The translations under genes were made by a program, and so were the position numbers. Source: Chitinophagaceae bacterium (GTDB taxonomy: Bacteria; Bacteroidota; Bacteroidia; Chitinophagales; Chitinophagaceae). From it: a DNA stretch of 64,000 bases. Position 1 is the stretch's first letter. Each line of letters opens with the position of its first letter. The DNA lies in the NCBI GenBank assembly GCA_947454155.1, contig CANGIT010000005.1, forward strand, positions 121,044 to 185,043. Reading direction: 5' to 3'. This document shows positions 7,164 through 16,454 of the stretch, one piece after another. Below the pieces are notes generated by a model. The model was not told where the DNA came from. It saw only the letters and a program-made list of their open reading frames with translations, and did not search any database.

Positions 7164-9236
7164 ATGACGTTTAATAGAAACCTGTTGTTCTCGCTCTTTC
7201 TTTCTCTTATTGTCAATTCCGCATTTGCACAACAACCCGGCCTCAACTGGATGAAACATATTGGTGCCTCGGGTGAAGGCTTTGTGGGTGCGGCCATGGT
7301 TATCGACTCCAACAAGGCCGTGATTGTTGCCGGAAATTTCAGGGGAACAGCCGATTTTGATGATGGTCCGGGAGTGTTCAACATGAGTGCTACCGGCGAC
7401 CAGGATATTTTCATTACCGAATACGACAGTGCCGGAAATTTTCATTGGGCCAAACATATCGGTGGATTGCTGGGTGATGAGGTTAAAGAATTGAAACTCG
7501 ATCAAAAAGGGAATATCCTGATTCTGGGTATGTTCCAGGGTACGGTAGATATGGATCCCGGTCTGGGAACTGTGAACGTAACTGCACAGGGTTCGGATGC
7601 GTTCGTTACCAAGCTCGACAACAACGGAAACTTCATCTGGTCGAAACAATGGCAGGTGTACTCCATCAATACGATGGAAACTGATGTCAACAACAACATT
7701 CTGTTGGGTGGCGATTTTGGCGGCCCTGCCGATTTCGATCCGGGTACAGGCATATACACCATGACGGGAGGAAACCTCTACACCGATCTATTCATTTGTA
7801 AAATCGACGAGAACGGAAATTTCAAATGGGCCAAACAAATGCCTAATCAGAGTACCGGATCTTCACAGGAATTAACCATGGAATCCGACTCCAAAGGCAA
7901 TGTGTTCATGGGTGGCAACTTCACCCAATCGCTCGATTTTGATCCGGCAAGCGGCACGGCCATCCTCACATCAAACGGCGACAACGACGGGTTTGTGGTG
8001 AAACTCGACAGCAACGGGATCTTCTCGTGGGTGAAGCAATTTGGCGGAGCCACTACAGACAAAGTGTGGAGTGTGGAACTCGACCACAACGACCAGTTGG
8101 TACTCACAGGACAGTATAACGGCACTGTCGATTTCGATCCGGGTACAGGCGTTTTTAATTTATCCAATGCCACCAACAGAGGTTGCTTCATCGTAAAACT
8201 CGACAACGCCGGAAACCTGATTTTTGCTAAAACTTTCACGGGCGAAGCTTTTGGCGAATGTGTGACATTCGACGCGGCCAACAACATTTATATTTCAGGA
8301 GGATTTTACAATACGGTTGATTTCGATCCGGGGGCGGCCACCCATTCCTTAACCGAAGGCAACATCTTCATCACCAAATTAAATTCTTCGGGAGATTATG
8401 TATGGGCGGTGCAATTTTTAAATGCGATTGTTGGAGGCTACGAAAGCATTTATTGCAAGATAAAAGTAGATGCATTGAAAAACATTTATTACACCGGCTT
8501 GTTTCCCTTTGCTGTTGATTTCGATCCAGGCACTTCAACTTATATCGTAATGCCCTATGGCAGTACCGATGTGCCCATTGTAAAACTGTTTGGCGGCAAT
8601 TGTCAGACGCCGGTGAACAACATGATTATCGCCACATGTAACAGCTATGTGCTGAATGGAATCACTTACTCCGCTTCGGGAACGTATAACCAAACACTCA
8701 GCAATGCTTCGGGCTGCGACAGTTTGATTTCACTCACACTTACCATTTTACCCAAGCCCGCACCCAATCTGGGTACCGACACTTCGCTATGCAGCAACCA
8801 AACGCTGCAACTGAATCCGGGCAGCTTTAGCAGTTACCAATGGAGCGATGGCAGCAACAACAGCAGTCTCAGCGTGAATGTCCCCGGCACTTACTGGGTA
8901 ACGGTCACCAATAGCAGCAATTGTACTGCAAGAGATTCCATCACTGTTTTTCCGGCCACAGGATGCAACAATGGCAGTTGTGTGCTTACCAGCGAAACGA
9001 AGTTGTTCCCCAATCCTTTCTATAAAAATCTCATCATCAACAAAAACATCACCACCTGTGAGGTGAAGTTGAACTTGTACAATGCCATCGGTCAGTTGCT
9101 GATCAAAGACTATCTGCTTACAGATGGTGTGAATACGATTGATTTGAGTCAACTTCCTGCCGGTGTTTATTTTTACAAGCTACATACCACCGATGCGGTG
9201 TTGAAAACAGGCCGTGTAGTAAAAATGAACAACTGA
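7164..9236 (+). CDS. Secreted SBBP-repeat protein with T9SS sorting domain
   Basis: A 690-residue secreted protein with a signal peptide ending SAFAQ near residue 23. The central part has seven repeats of the SBBP (beta-propeller-like) type, each with a VDFDPGTG-like turn and a partner motif such as ITEYDSAGNFHWAK. Around residues 490-610 is a Cys-containing region and an Ig-like segment (SYQWSDGSNNSSLSV). The C-terminal 80 residues (TKLFPNPFYKNLII to the end) are a type IX secretion sorting domain. Such proteins are exported to the cell surface, and a structural or adhesive role is likely. It is a single-gene unit downstream of the tRNA. Confidence 0.9.
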   Translation: MTFNRNLLFSLFLSLIVNSAFAQQPGLNWMKHIGASGEGFVGAAMVIDSNKAVIVAGNFRGTADFDDGPGVFNMSATGDQDIFITEYDSAGNFHWAKHIGGLLGDEVKELKLDQKGNILILGMFQGTVDMDPGLGTVNVTAQGSDAFVTKLDNNGNFIWSKQWQVYSINTMETDVNNNILLGGDFGGPADFDPGTGIYTMTGGNLYTDLFICKIDENGNFKWAKQMPNQSTGSSQELTMESDSKGNVFMGGNFTQSLDFDPASGTAILTSNGDNDGFVVKLDSNGIFSWVKQFGGATTDKVWSVELDHNDQLVLTGQYNGTVDFDPGTGVFNLSNATNRGCFIVKLDNAGNLIFAKTFTGEAFGECVTFDAANNIYISGGFYNTVDFDPGAATHSLTEGNIFITKLNSSGDYVWAVQFLNAIVGGYESIYCKIKVDALKNIYYTGLFPFAVDFDPGTSTYIVMPYGSTDVPIVKLFGGNCQTPVNNMIIATCNSYVLNGITYSASGTYNQTLSNASGCDSLISLTLTILPKPAPNLGTDTSLCSNQTLQLNPGSFSSYQWSDGSNNSSLSVNVPGTYWVTVTNSSNCTARDSITVFPATGCNNGSCVLTSETKLFPNPFYKNLIINKNITTCEVKLNLYNAIGQLLIKDYLLTDGVNTIDLSQLPAGVYFYKLHTTDAVLKTGRVVKMNN

Positions 9237-9261
9237 TGATGGATTGAAGCGGGGAAACAAA

Positions 9262-10350
9262 TCATTGATCTCGATGATCAACAAATTCCCTGTACAATTG
9301 ATCGAAGTAGTTTTTGGTAGGAAAATAAAACCGCTCAGGTTGAATACGTGTGCTTAATTGTTGTGCTTGTTTTGATTTGCCTAGTCTGATCAACGCCAAT
9401 GCCCTATACAAATACAACTGGTCGTAATAACCTTTCCAGGTAAACTCCTTGTATTTTCTGAATTCCATGAGGGCGATTGCGCTCATCTTCAGCAATTGGT
9501 CGTAGGCGCCGATATGCCACAATCCATCACAAACAAAATAATGAAAGCCCGGGAACTCTTTGAAATTACCGGCCTCATTCCGCGGCATTTTTTTTTCGAT
9601 TTTGAATACATCGTCGATTATTTTTTTTGTTTCAGCAGGTTTAAATAAATGGTGAGCCATCAACTGTGTTTGAAAATAACGGCCCAGCACAAAAGGATGC
9701 AGTTTGGATTTGGGTTGATATAAAGCAGAGATGGTCTTCCATTTGTCTTTCATCAGGTCATGGTTGTTCTCGAAAAAACCGCAAAGAAATAAGATGCAAT
9801 GGGCAAACATTTTTCCTTCATACGTTTTTTCGTGTTGCAGATACAGGGCATACCCCTTTTTTTGAACCTTGGGCAACAATTCATAATCGGCAAACAGGTC
9901 ATAATAAAATCTTCTGCCATACGCAGATCCCGCCAATGGTTCCATCACCTGTTCTAGCAACAAAGTGTCCTTTTTAAGTGAAAGTGCAATAGAACGACAG
10001 GCTGCGCGAAAACTATTGTCTGCAGTTGAAATCTGTTCAAAATGCAAGGGATTGAAAAAATCGAGAACAAGCGAGGCCGCATCCGAAACTTTTGCCGATT
10101 GAATATGTTGCGTCACATATTGTTTCAAAATTCTCACTGTATCGTAAGAAGGCGAGAATTCATTTTTAGAAAACCCGAAAAATCTTTTCAAGGTGGATTC
10201 CGAAAGATTCTTGCCGGTGATGGTGTGTACATGGTAAGAAAGTTGTTTACAATCAACAGCATGAACGATGGGGATGCTGCCTTTTTCTTTAATTAAAGTC
10301 GACAGCTGATGTATTTCTTCTTTTGAAATGAGATTCGGTTTTCGGGCCAT
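9262..10350 (-). CDS. Uncharacterised protein with HTH-like N-terminus and helical C-terminus
   Basis: A 362-residue soluble protein with no signal peptide or membrane segment. The first 90 residues are basic and helical, with LSESTLKRFFGF near 49-60 followed by SPSYDTVRILKQY, which resembles a winged or helix-turn-helix DNA-binding layout. The remainder is aromatic-rich alpha-helical sequence similar in texture to TPR/HEAT-type sensor regions. I do not recognise a named family. A regulator that senses something through its C-terminal helices is an inference only. It is divergent from obg, with a 458-bp gap between them. Confidence 0.7.
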   Translation of the reverse strand: MARKPNLISKEEIHQLSTLIKEKGSIPIVHAVDCKQLSYHVHTITGKNLSESTLKRFFGFSKNEFSPSYDTVRILKQYVTQHIQSAKVSDAASLVLDFFNPLHFEQISTADNSFRAACRSIALSLKKDTLLLEQVMEPLAGSAYGRRFYYDLFADYELLPKVQKKGYALYLQHEKTYEGKMFAHCILFLCGFFENNHDLMKDKWKTISALYQPKSKLHPFVLGRYFQTQLMAHHLFKPAETKKIIDDVFKIEKKMPRNEAGNFKEFPGFHYFVCDGLWHIGAYDQLLKMSAIALMEFRKYKEFTWKGYYDQLYLYRALALIRLGKSKQAQQLSTRIQPERFYFPTKNYFDQLYREFVDHRDQ

Positions 10351-10577
10351 ATATTTTCCGGATTATTTGATTCAATTTGATTTCACACCCTTATCAGAAC
10401 TTACATTAATGAGTATTAATGATTAAAGTGATTGAAAACAAAGTGTATACTTTTACGAATGCAAATATTGATTTATTAATTGATTTGTAACGCCATTGTT
10501 TGTTTTTACGATTTTATTAACTGAAACAAAAAATAGCTTTTTCTCAAAATTCTTTTAATCCGTACTTGAAATAAAGC

Positions 10578-10609
10578 AAAAAACCACTTCTGTATAGAGG
10601 TGGTTTTTT
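10578..10609. terminator. Orphan bidirectional terminator
   Basis: AAACCACTTC (10581-10590) pairs with GAGGTGGTTT (10597-10606) with one G-U pair. A-rich and T-rich flanks make it functional in either direction. It sits between two divergent genes, so it does not end either of them. Confidence 0.75.
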
Positions 10610-10795
10610 AAATTGTGGATGTTTGTTTTAGTAAAGTATTGAATTGTTTGAATTGATCTTTCTTCATTGAAGGCAAACCAGCCCAAACACAACCTATCTT
10701 CAAATCACCAAATTAGCCCATCTTCCATTGATCACATTGGTGACATCATTTCCAAATCTTCAAATATCCAAATCACCAAATTAGCCCATCATCCC

Positions 10796-10803
10796 TACCT
10801 TTG
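10796..10803 (+). promoter_or_regulatory. -7 box of obg
   Basis: TACCTTTG matches TAnnTTTG. Only five bases (CGTTG) separate it from ATG 10809, which predicts a leaderless or near-leaderless transcript. Confidence 0.6.
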
Positions 10804-10808
10804 CGTTG

Positions 10809-11813
10809 ATGGATAAATCGAACTTCGTAGACCAGATCAAGATATTTTGTCGCAGCGGACACGGCGGTGCTGGCAGCAAACATTTCATGCGCAACAAGCT
10901 TACCGCCATGGGTGGACCCGACGGTGGCGATGGAGGAAGAGGCGCGCATATCATTCTGAAAGGCAATTCCCAACTTTGGACGCTGCTCCATCTCCGTTAT
11001 TATAAAAACATCCTGGCCGAAAACGGCGGCAATGGCGGGGGCAACAACTGCACCGGCAAAAACGGCAAAGACATCATCATAGAAGTGCCTTTGGGCACCA
11101 TCGCCATCAACGAAGAAACGGAAGAACAAGAAGCTGAGATTCTTGAACATGGACAAGAGATCATACTGATGCGCGGAGGCAGAGGCGGACTCGGCAATTC
11201 CAATTTCAAAACTGCCACCAATCAGGCGCCCGAATACGCACAACCCGGCGAGGAAGGCGAAGAAGGCGTTAAGATTCTTGAACTGAAAGTGCTGGCCGAT
11301 GTTGGGTTGGTAGGCTTCCCCAATGCCGGAAAATCTACTTTATTATCGAGCATTACGGCCGCCAAAGCCAAGATTGCCAATTACGCTTTCACCACGCTGG
11401 TTCCACAGTTGGGCATGGTGGAATACCGCGACGGACGCAGCTTCTGCATGGCCGATCTGCCGGGCATCATCGAAGGCGCAGCTGAAGGCAAAGGACTGGG
11501 CCATCGCTTCCTTCGCCACATTGAACGTAACTCCATCTTGTTGTTTCTGATTCCTGCCGACAGCAATGATCATCGCAAAGAATTCGACATCCTCCGTTGC
11601 GAGCTGGAAAAATACAACCCCGATATGCTGCAAAAAGATTTCATCATCGCCATCAGCAAATCCGACATGCTCGATGATGAACTGAAAGCATCCATCAGCG
11701 AGGAACTTCCGAAAAACATCCCGCACATTTTCATCTCTTCCGTAACAGGATTCAACCTGCAACCTTTAAAAGATCTCTTGTGGAACGTGTTGAACACCAC
11801 AAAGGAAATCTAG
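10809..11813 (+). CDS. obg: GTPase Obg/CgtA
   Basis: Obg is an essential GTPase of 50S ribosome assembly and the stringent response. The 334-residue protein has the glycine-rich Obg fold ([28 protein letters not shown]), then the G domain with P-loop GFPNAGKS near 165-172 and the G3 region [16 protein letters not shown]. The G4 motif reads SKSD rather than NKxD, a variation that still keeps the key Asp. There is no C-terminal OCT extension, as is common in this phylum. ATG 10809 is preferred over a TTG three bases upstream, because the TTG lies in the promoter spacer. Confidence 0.97.
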   Translation: MDKSNFVDQIKIFCRSGHGGAGSKHFMRNKLTAMGGPDGGDGGRGAHIILKGNSQLWTLLHLRYYKNILAENGGNGGGNNCTGKNGKDIIIEVPLGTIAINEETEEQEAEILEHGQEIILMRGGRGGLGNSNFKTATNQAPEYAQPGEEGEEGVKILELKVLADVGLVGFPNAGKSTLLSSITAAKAKIANYAFTTLVPQLGMVEYRDGRSFCMADLPGIIEGAAEGKGLGHRFLRHIERNSILLFLIPADSNDHRKEFDILRCELEKYNPDMLQKDFIIAISKSDMLDDELKASISEELPKNIPHIFISSVTGFNLQPLKDLLWNVLNTTKEI

Positions 11814-11881
11814 AGAAATGAACATCTGTTGATATCCGAAGTTTGCATTTTTGCCGGGGATTTGCCAATTTTATTGATAAG

Positions 11882-12451
11882 ATGTCCTCCACTGAAACCT
11901 TTTTAAGAAAACCGGCACATGGCCTGTTGATGGTTATTGTCATTACAGCACTTGCCATGGGGCTTTGCGGCTGCCCATATAATTCGGTTTATCAGCTGGA
12001 TGACACTCCTCAAATCGCCGTAGATACTGAACTATTGGGCAACTGGGAAACTTATATGGAACTGGAAATCGGTCATCCACAAAAAATAACCCTTAACCTC
12101 TCAACCTCCGACGACCCCAATCAATACAATATCAGCTGTAGTGGTTATTTTGGAAGAAAAAATAAAAAAGGAGTCGCACAAAAAGATACCATCAGCGGCG
12201 TAGCTTTTTTCAGCGATGTAAAACAAAGAAGATTCGTGAACGTTCAGCTTTTCAAAAGAACCTACATTGCTGAATTCGTTTACGAAAACGACGAAATCTC
12301 CTTCCTTCCGCTCAGCGAACATTTCACCACCTTCATCATCAAATCGAATCTCACGCTTCGTCGCTTGATAGATTATCATTTCGATACACGTATGTATCCT
12401 TTGTACGACGAAACCTTCTCTCTTCAAAAGATGAAAAGAGTAAAGGAGTAA
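11882..12451 (+). CDS. Uncharacterised lipoprotein
   Basis: A 189-residue protein starting at ATG 11882; the frame also extends back to a TTG at 11843. After a basic N-terminus, a hydrophobic stretch ends in a GLCGC lipobox, so it should be a lipoprotein. The mature part contains LLGNWETYMELE and a strand-rich region resembling a lipocalin-like or META-like barrel, but I cannot assign a family. It sits between obg and a lipid kinase on the same strand with small gaps, so co-transcription is possible. Confidence 0.7.
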   Translation: MSSTETFLRKPAHGLLMVIVITALAMGLCGCPYNSVYQLDDTPQIAVDTELLGNWETYMELEIGHPQKITLNLSTSDDPNQYNISCSGYFGRKNKKGVAQKDTISGVAFFSDVKQRRFVNVQLFKRTYIAEFVYENDEISFLPLSEHFTTFIIKSNLTLRRLIDYHFDTRMYPLYDETFSLQKMKRVKE

Positions 12452-12512
12452 AAAATTACCGGGTTATCGCTAATTTGCAAGAGCGGAACACAACTACAGT
12501 TTCCTTTACCTT

Positions 12513-13415
12513 ATGCTAAGAAAGATTTTATATCTCATCAATCCCGTTTCTGGTACCGGCAATAAGGAAAAGCTATATGAACTGATCGCCCATCATTCGC
12601 GCAAAGCAGCCATAGCTTTTGAAATAGAGAACACAAGACCAAACGGCGATTACAGTTTCCTTCGAAACAAAATAATAGAAAAAGGCATTACCGATGTGGT
12701 GATTGCCGGTGGCGATGGCACTGTAAACCAGGTGGTTTCTTATTTACAAGGGCTCGATGTCAATACAGGCATCATTCCGATGGGTTCGGGAAACGGATTG
12801 GCGTATGCTGTAGGTATTCCCAAAAATCCGGCAAAAGCACTTCAGGTGATATTTAAAGGAAAGTCGGAAAGCTGTGATGGTTTTCTGGTGAAGAACAAAT
12901 TCGGCTGCATGCTTACCGGACTGGGGTTTGATGCGCAAGTGGCTGCAGATTTTCTTCACAAAAAGAAAAGAGGATTATTCACCTATATCCGTCTGTGTTT
13001 CATCAATTATTTCAAAGCACCGACTTATACCATTTCTTTACAATTTGGCGGACAGCTGATTACTAGAGAAATCCTGTTCATCAGCATAGCCAATAGCAAT
13101 CAATTCGGCAATCATGTAACCATTGCCCCACGGGCAAGCCTAAACGATGGTTTGCTGGATGTGGTGATCGTGACAAAAAAAAACAAAATAACAACCGCCT
13201 TTTCCCTGCTATGGCAAATAGCTCGTGGAAAAATAAAAGCATACGATCAATTGGAGAAAAATGCTGAAGCGACTGTACTGTATTTTCAAACCCATGAATT
13301 GTACATCGACAATCCGCAGTTGGCGCCGCTGCATGTGGATGGCGAGCCGATAGAAACCGCCGGCTCTTTGTTCATCAGGGTAATACCCCGCGCATTCAGG
13401 CTTATACAGCCGTAG
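12513..13415 (+). CDS. Diacylglycerol/lipid kinase family protein
   Basis: A 300-residue cytoplasmic enzyme of the DAGK catalytic family (YegS/DgkB/BmrU-like), which phosphorylates diacylglycerol or related lipids with ATP. The substrate-binding and nucleotide motifs are in order: NPVSGTGN at 10-17, GGDGT at 66-70 and PMGSGNGLA at 89-97. The C-terminal beta-sandwich ends with HVDGEP. Bacteroidota versions may act on sphingolipid or other bases; this is not resolvable here. Its last 14 bases overlap the end of ctaA on the opposite strand. Confidence 0.92.
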   Translation: MLRKILYLINPVSGTGNKEKLYELIAHHSRKAAIAFEIENTRPNGDYSFLRNKIIEKGITDVVIAGGDGTVNQVVSYLQGLDVNTGIIPMGSGNGLAYAVGIPKNPAKALQVIFKGKSESCDGFLVKNKFGCMLTGLGFDAQVAADFLHKKKRGLFTYIRLCFINYFKAPTYTISLQFGGQLITREILFISIANSNQFGNHVTIAPRASLNDGLLDVVIVTKKNKITTAFSLLWQIARGKIKAYDQLEKNAEATVLYFQTHELYIDNPQLAPLHVDGEPIETAGSLFIRVIPRAFRLIQP

Positions 13416-14433
13416 CCGGTTTTCTTGACAGAAATAGCAAACAAGTCAGTACTATCAACAAAAGGATGGCGTTCAGCTGGTGTAAAACACCCAAAAGGAT
13501 GAAGGCCGAATGATCCGTTGCCCAAAGCAAAGCGGAAATCCCCAGCAATACTTGCAACAGCAACAGTACGGCAAAGGTTACACGCAATTTACCGAATAGT
13601 CTGTTTTCTTTTGCCGCTGGAGCACTGTTGATGAAAAACAAAATGCCGATCAGCAAAAGCAGGTAGGCGATACCGCGATGCATGAAATGCACCAGCAATT
13701 TATTTTCGGAAAAGTCGGGAATCCATTGACCATTGATGGAAGGCCAGGTAGGTGCCGATTGCGCGGCTTTCAGTCCGGCCATGAATCCGCCGTAAATAAG
13801 CTGGAAGAAGAATACAACCGTAAACAACAACAACAGATTGCCGATACGGGATTTCGTTACTTTGATGTGAAATGCCGGCAACAACGACAAGGCGAACCAC
13901 AACGTATAAGCTAGCAGCACCAATGCTGCCACAAAATGAGTGGTCAATTCAACATATCCCACAAAATATTTTTCGGGCACCAGACCGCTCTTCACCATAA
14001 TCCAGCCGATAGCGCCCTGAACAGCGCCCAAAAGAAAAAGCACCACCATGGGCAGCACCATTTTGCGGTTGAACTTTTTCTTGGCCAGAAAATAAATAAA
14101 GCCGACGATGAAAACCATGCCCATCGTGCGCGCCCAAAGGCGATGAAACCATTCCCAAAAGAAGATGAATTTGAAATCGCTTAACGCAAAGCTTTGGTGC
14201 ACATATTTGAACTGGTCGGTGTGGCGGTACTTTTCAAATTCGGCCTGCCAGGCAGCATCAGACAAAGGAGGAAGCGCACCGGTGATGGGTTTCCATTCCG
14301 TGATGGACAACCCCGATTCGGTGAGGCGGGTGATACCACCCAATACCACCTGAATCACGATCATCCCCACGCCAATCAGCAGCCAGTTGGCCACCTGACG
14401 ATTGTTTCGCTGCATTTGAAGATTTGCTGTCAT
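13402..14433 (-). CDS. ctaA: Heme A synthase (COX15/CtaA family)
   Basis: This membrane enzyme oxidises the C8 methyl of heme O to make heme A for the aa3-type oxidase encoded at 43548-46439. The 343-residue protein has eight hydrophobic segments and the four conserved heme-ligand histidines: H97 (EWFHR), H166 (TTHF), H252 (FMHRG) and H318 (LHQLN). The opening GGITRLTESGLSITEW motif is diagnostic. It is separated by about 30 kb from ctaB, which makes its substrate. ATG 14433 lies four bases after a -7 box. Confidence 0.95.
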   Translation of the reverse strand: MTANLQMQRNNRQVANWLLIGVGMIVIQVVLGGITRLTESGLSITEWKPITGALPPLSDAAWQAEFEKYRHTDQFKYVHQSFALSDFKFIFFWEWFHRLWARTMGMVFIVGFIYFLAKKKFNRKMVLPMVVLFLLGAVQGAIGWIMVKSGLVPEKYFVGYVELTTHFVAALVLLAYTLWFALSLLPAFHIKVTKSRIGNLLLLFTVVFFFQLIYGGFMAGLKAAQSAPTWPSINGQWIPDFSENKLLVHFMHRGIAYLLLLIGILFFINSAPAAKENRLFGKLRVTFAVLLLLQVLLGISALLWATDHSAFILLGVLHQLNAILLLIVLTCLLFLSRKPATAV

Positions 14434-14437
14434 GCCG

Positions 14438-14445
14438 CAAATTTA
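14438..14445 (-). promoter_or_regulatory. -7 box of ctaA
   Basis: The minus strand reads TAAATTTG, with CGGC between it and the ctaA ATG. The layout is nearly identical to that of recR. Confidence 0.6.
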
Positions 14446-14514
14446 ATTCAGCATTCGTTCCCATCTCCGAATAACGAAACTTTCTCTTTATTTTTAGCGG
14501 AATAAGTAAACAGC

Positions 14515-15102
14515 ATGCTGGAGAATTATTTCGATGAACATTTAACAGAGGCTGGTCTCGACGAGGCCGGAAGAGGATGTTATGCCGGGCCTGTTTACGC
14601 CGCGGCCGTCATTCTTCCCAAAGATTTTCATCATCCTCTGCTCAACGACAGCAAAAAATTATCCGAAAAACAAAGAGATCAACTAAGGCCGGTGATTGAA
14701 AAAGAAAGTATCGCTTTTGGCGTTGCTGCAGTGAGCCATGACGAAATCGACCTCATCAATATTCTTCAGGCTTCTTACAAAGCCATGCACTTGTCGATTG
14801 ACCAGCTTCAAATAAAACCCGAATTGTTGCTGATAGATGGCAACCGTTTTAAACCTTACCGGCAAATCGCACACCGCTGCATTATCAAGGGCGACGGCAA
14901 ATACACTTCCATCGCTGCAGCCAGCATTTTAGCCAAAACCTACCGCGACGAGTTCATGATGAAAATACACCAGCAGCATCCTCAATATCGCTGGGATAAA
15001 AACAAAGGCTACGGCACCGCCGACCATCGCAAAGCCATCGCATCATTCGGCATCTGCGACTACCACAGGAAAAGTTTCAATATTATTCCGGCGCAAGGGT
15101 AG
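14515..15102 (+). CDS. rnhB: Ribonuclease HII
   Basis: RNase HII cuts RNA in RNA-DNA hybrids and removes misincorporated ribonucleotides. The 195-residue protein has the catalytic acids in context: Asp16 and Glu17 (DEAGRG), Asp108 (LLIDGN) and Asp145 (KTYRDEF). DSKKLS at 45-50 and GYGT near the C-terminus complete the family signature. Length is normal. It is divergent from ctaA with an 81-bp gap, and is followed by a 650-bp repeat region. Confidence 0.97.
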   Translation: MLENYFDEHLTEAGLDEAGRGCYAGPVYAAAVILPKDFHHPLLNDSKKLSEKQRDQLRPVIEKESIAFGVAAVSHDEIDLINILQASYKAMHLSIDQLQIKPELLLIDGNRFKPYRQIAHRCIIKGDGKYTSIAAASILAKTYRDEFMMKIHQQHPQYRWDKNKGYGTADHRKAIASFGICDYHRKSFNIIPAQG

Positions 15103-15145
15103 TTGTTGGGGTAAAGTATGTTCAATAAGTTTCGGAGGTTCAATG

Positions 15146-15161
15146 CCTGTCTGCCGACAGG
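15146..15161. repeat. Dispersed CTGCCGACAG-type palindrome
   Basis: CCTGTCTGCCGACAGG is an imperfect inverted repeat. Close relatives are at 24706-24721 and 62431-62451, each embedded in similar GTTCAA/TTTAAA-rich filler, so this is a dispersed intergenic element. Confidence 0.6.
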
Positions 15162-15226
15162 AGTTCAATGGTTTATAAGTTTATATCGCTGCGCTGGTTT
15201 GGGGTTTGATGTTTATGGTTTGGGAT

Positions 15227-15289
15227 ACTGGATTCTGGATACTGGATGCTGGATACTGGATGTTGGATACTGGATACTGGATGTTGGGT
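15227..15289. repeat. Heptanucleotide tandem array, 9 copies
   Basis: Nine 7-bp units of the same family as 1614-1711 (ACTGGAT, GCTGGAT, TCTGGAT, GTTGGAT). The copies are more diverged than those near recR. Confidence 0.93.
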
Positions 15290-15385
15290 TTAGGGATTTG
15301 GAATTCGGGATTTGTGGTTTTACATTTTACATTCAATGACTAAACGTTGAAATATCTCCCCTAAAATTCATCCATAGACATTGAA

Positions 15386-15605
15386 CCCCGAAGGGGTGAC
15401 ATGCTTCCAGCACATAATATTTAAATAGATACAAAACCCCGTAGGGGTGACATGCTTCCAGCACATAATATTTAAATAGATTCAAAACCCCGTAGGGGTG
15501 ACATGCTTCCAGCACATAATATTTAAATAGATTCAAAACCCCGTAGGGGTGACATGCTTCTAGCCCATAACGTTTAAAAAGATTCAGAACCCCGTAGGGG
15601 TGACA
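15386..15605 (+). repeat. 51-bp repeats with CCCCGTAGGGG palindrome, 5 palindromes
   Basis: The palindrome starts at 15386, 15437, 15488, 15539 and 15590, an exact 51-bp spacing. Each is followed by TGACATGCTTCCAGCACATA or a close variant and an AT-rich tail. The first copy has CCCCGAAGGGG; the others have CCCCGTAGGGG. The period is 17 codons, which explains the repetitive antisense ORF there. The same element in the opposite orientation occupies 17893-18126. Confidence 0.93.
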
Positions 15606-15751
15606 CAAAAATCTCCACGCAATTCACAAGGAAATAAAGAAAGATAGATTCGCCAAAGCCAGATTGAGGTTCCTAACCTGACAACCCGCCAATGTTGGAT
15701 AAATCGGCAGACAAGATTTGAACCAATTGAACTTCTTGAACAACAAACCAT

Positions 15752-16360
15752 TTACCCTTCCAACTCTCCCGCGCCCTGCCTGACGATCACCGGTTCATCG
15801 CCGGTGCAATCCACAACAGTGGAAGGTGTCATATTGCCGATTCCCCCATCAATGATCAAATCAACCCTCTTCCCGAAGTTTTCATTCATCACCTCGGGGT
15901 CGGTGTATTCTTCCACCATATCGCCGGGTAGTGAAGCGCTCAAGATGGGATGTCCCAGCTCTTCAAGAATAGCCTGACAAATTTTATTGTCGGGGATACG
16001 TAGTCCTATAGTGGATTTGGAAGACTGTAATAATTTGGGCACCTGCTTACTTGCGGGCAAGATAAAAGTGAATGGCCCGGGTAAATGGCTTTTTAATATC
16101 CTGTATGTTGGCGTATCGATGCTCTTGGTGAAATCGCTGAGATGGCTCAGGTCTTTACAAATGAAAGACAGCTGTGCTTTTTTAGGATCCACATTTTTAA
16201 GCTGACAGATTTTTTCGATGGCCTGTGGCTGATAAATGTCGCAACCCAATCCATAAATGGTATCGGTGGGATAAATGATTACGCCGCCTTTGCGAAGGCA
16301 TTCCACCGCCTGTTTGACGAGCCGTTCCTGTGGATTTTCGGGATGTATTTGTATCAACAT
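15752..16360 (-). CDS. tsaC: L-threonylcarbamoyladenylate synthase (TsaC/YrdC/Sua5)
   Basis: This enzyme makes threonylcarbamoyl-AMP from Thr, bicarbonate and ATP for the t6A37 modification of ANN-decoding tRNAs. The 202-residue protein is the short YrdC-domain form. Family motifs include GGVIIYPTDTIYGLGCD near 25-41, the LPGPFTFIL segment near 109-117, and the GLRIPDN stretch. The Sua5 C-terminal domain is absent, as expected for TsaC-type enzymes. It lies between two repeat clusters. Confidence 0.94.
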   Translation of the reverse strand: MLIQIHPENPQERLVKQAVECLRKGGVIIYPTDTIYGLGCDIYQPQAIEKICQLKNVDPKKAQLSFICKDLSHLSDFTKSIDTPTYRILKSHLPGPFTFILPASKQVPKLLQSSKSTIGLRIPDNKICQAILEELGHPILSASLPGDMVEEYTDPEVMNENFGKRVDLIIDGGIGNMTPSTVVDCTGDEPVIVRQGAGELEG

Positions 16361-16415
16361 GCCAACAAATTAATACAAATAATGAGTTCGCAGATGGAAA
16401 CATGATTTTAAACAT

Positions 16416-16423
16416 TACTTTTG
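16416..16423 (+). promoter_or_regulatory. -7 box upstream of the PfkB kinase gene
   Basis: TACTTTTG matches TAnnTTTG, 31 bases before ATG 16455. Confidence 0.5.
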
Positions 16424-16454
16424 TGCGATTTTTTTATCTCCTTAAATAACTCTT

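Larger units (their letters stand above)
10351..10808. other. 458-bp gap between divergent genes
   Basis: No ORF of note. The first 220 bases are AT-rich. An intrinsic terminator lies at 10578-10609, although no recognised gene ends there. From about 10690 to 10793 there is low-complexity sequence built from CAAATC/CCAAAT phrases. A close relative of this sequence occurs at 18245-18285. Confidence 0.7.
15103..15751. other. Repeat-filled 649-bp gap
   Basis: No real gene. It holds a CTGCCGACAG-type palindrome (15146-15161), a GGTTTGG-rich stretch, a nine-copy 7-bp array (15227-15289) and five copies of a 51-bp unit (15386-15605). The rest is degenerate low-complexity sequence with TTGAAC/TTCAA phrases. 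Confidence 0.85.

Noticed and set aside
15386..15605. Possible CRISPR array
   Set aside because: The 51-bp units repeat across their whole length with no unique spacers, and no cas gene is present.
15333..15608. 91-residue antisense ORF with 17-residue internal repeats
   Set aside because: It is the translation of the 51-bp DNA repeat (17 codons per unit) with no start context; not a gene.
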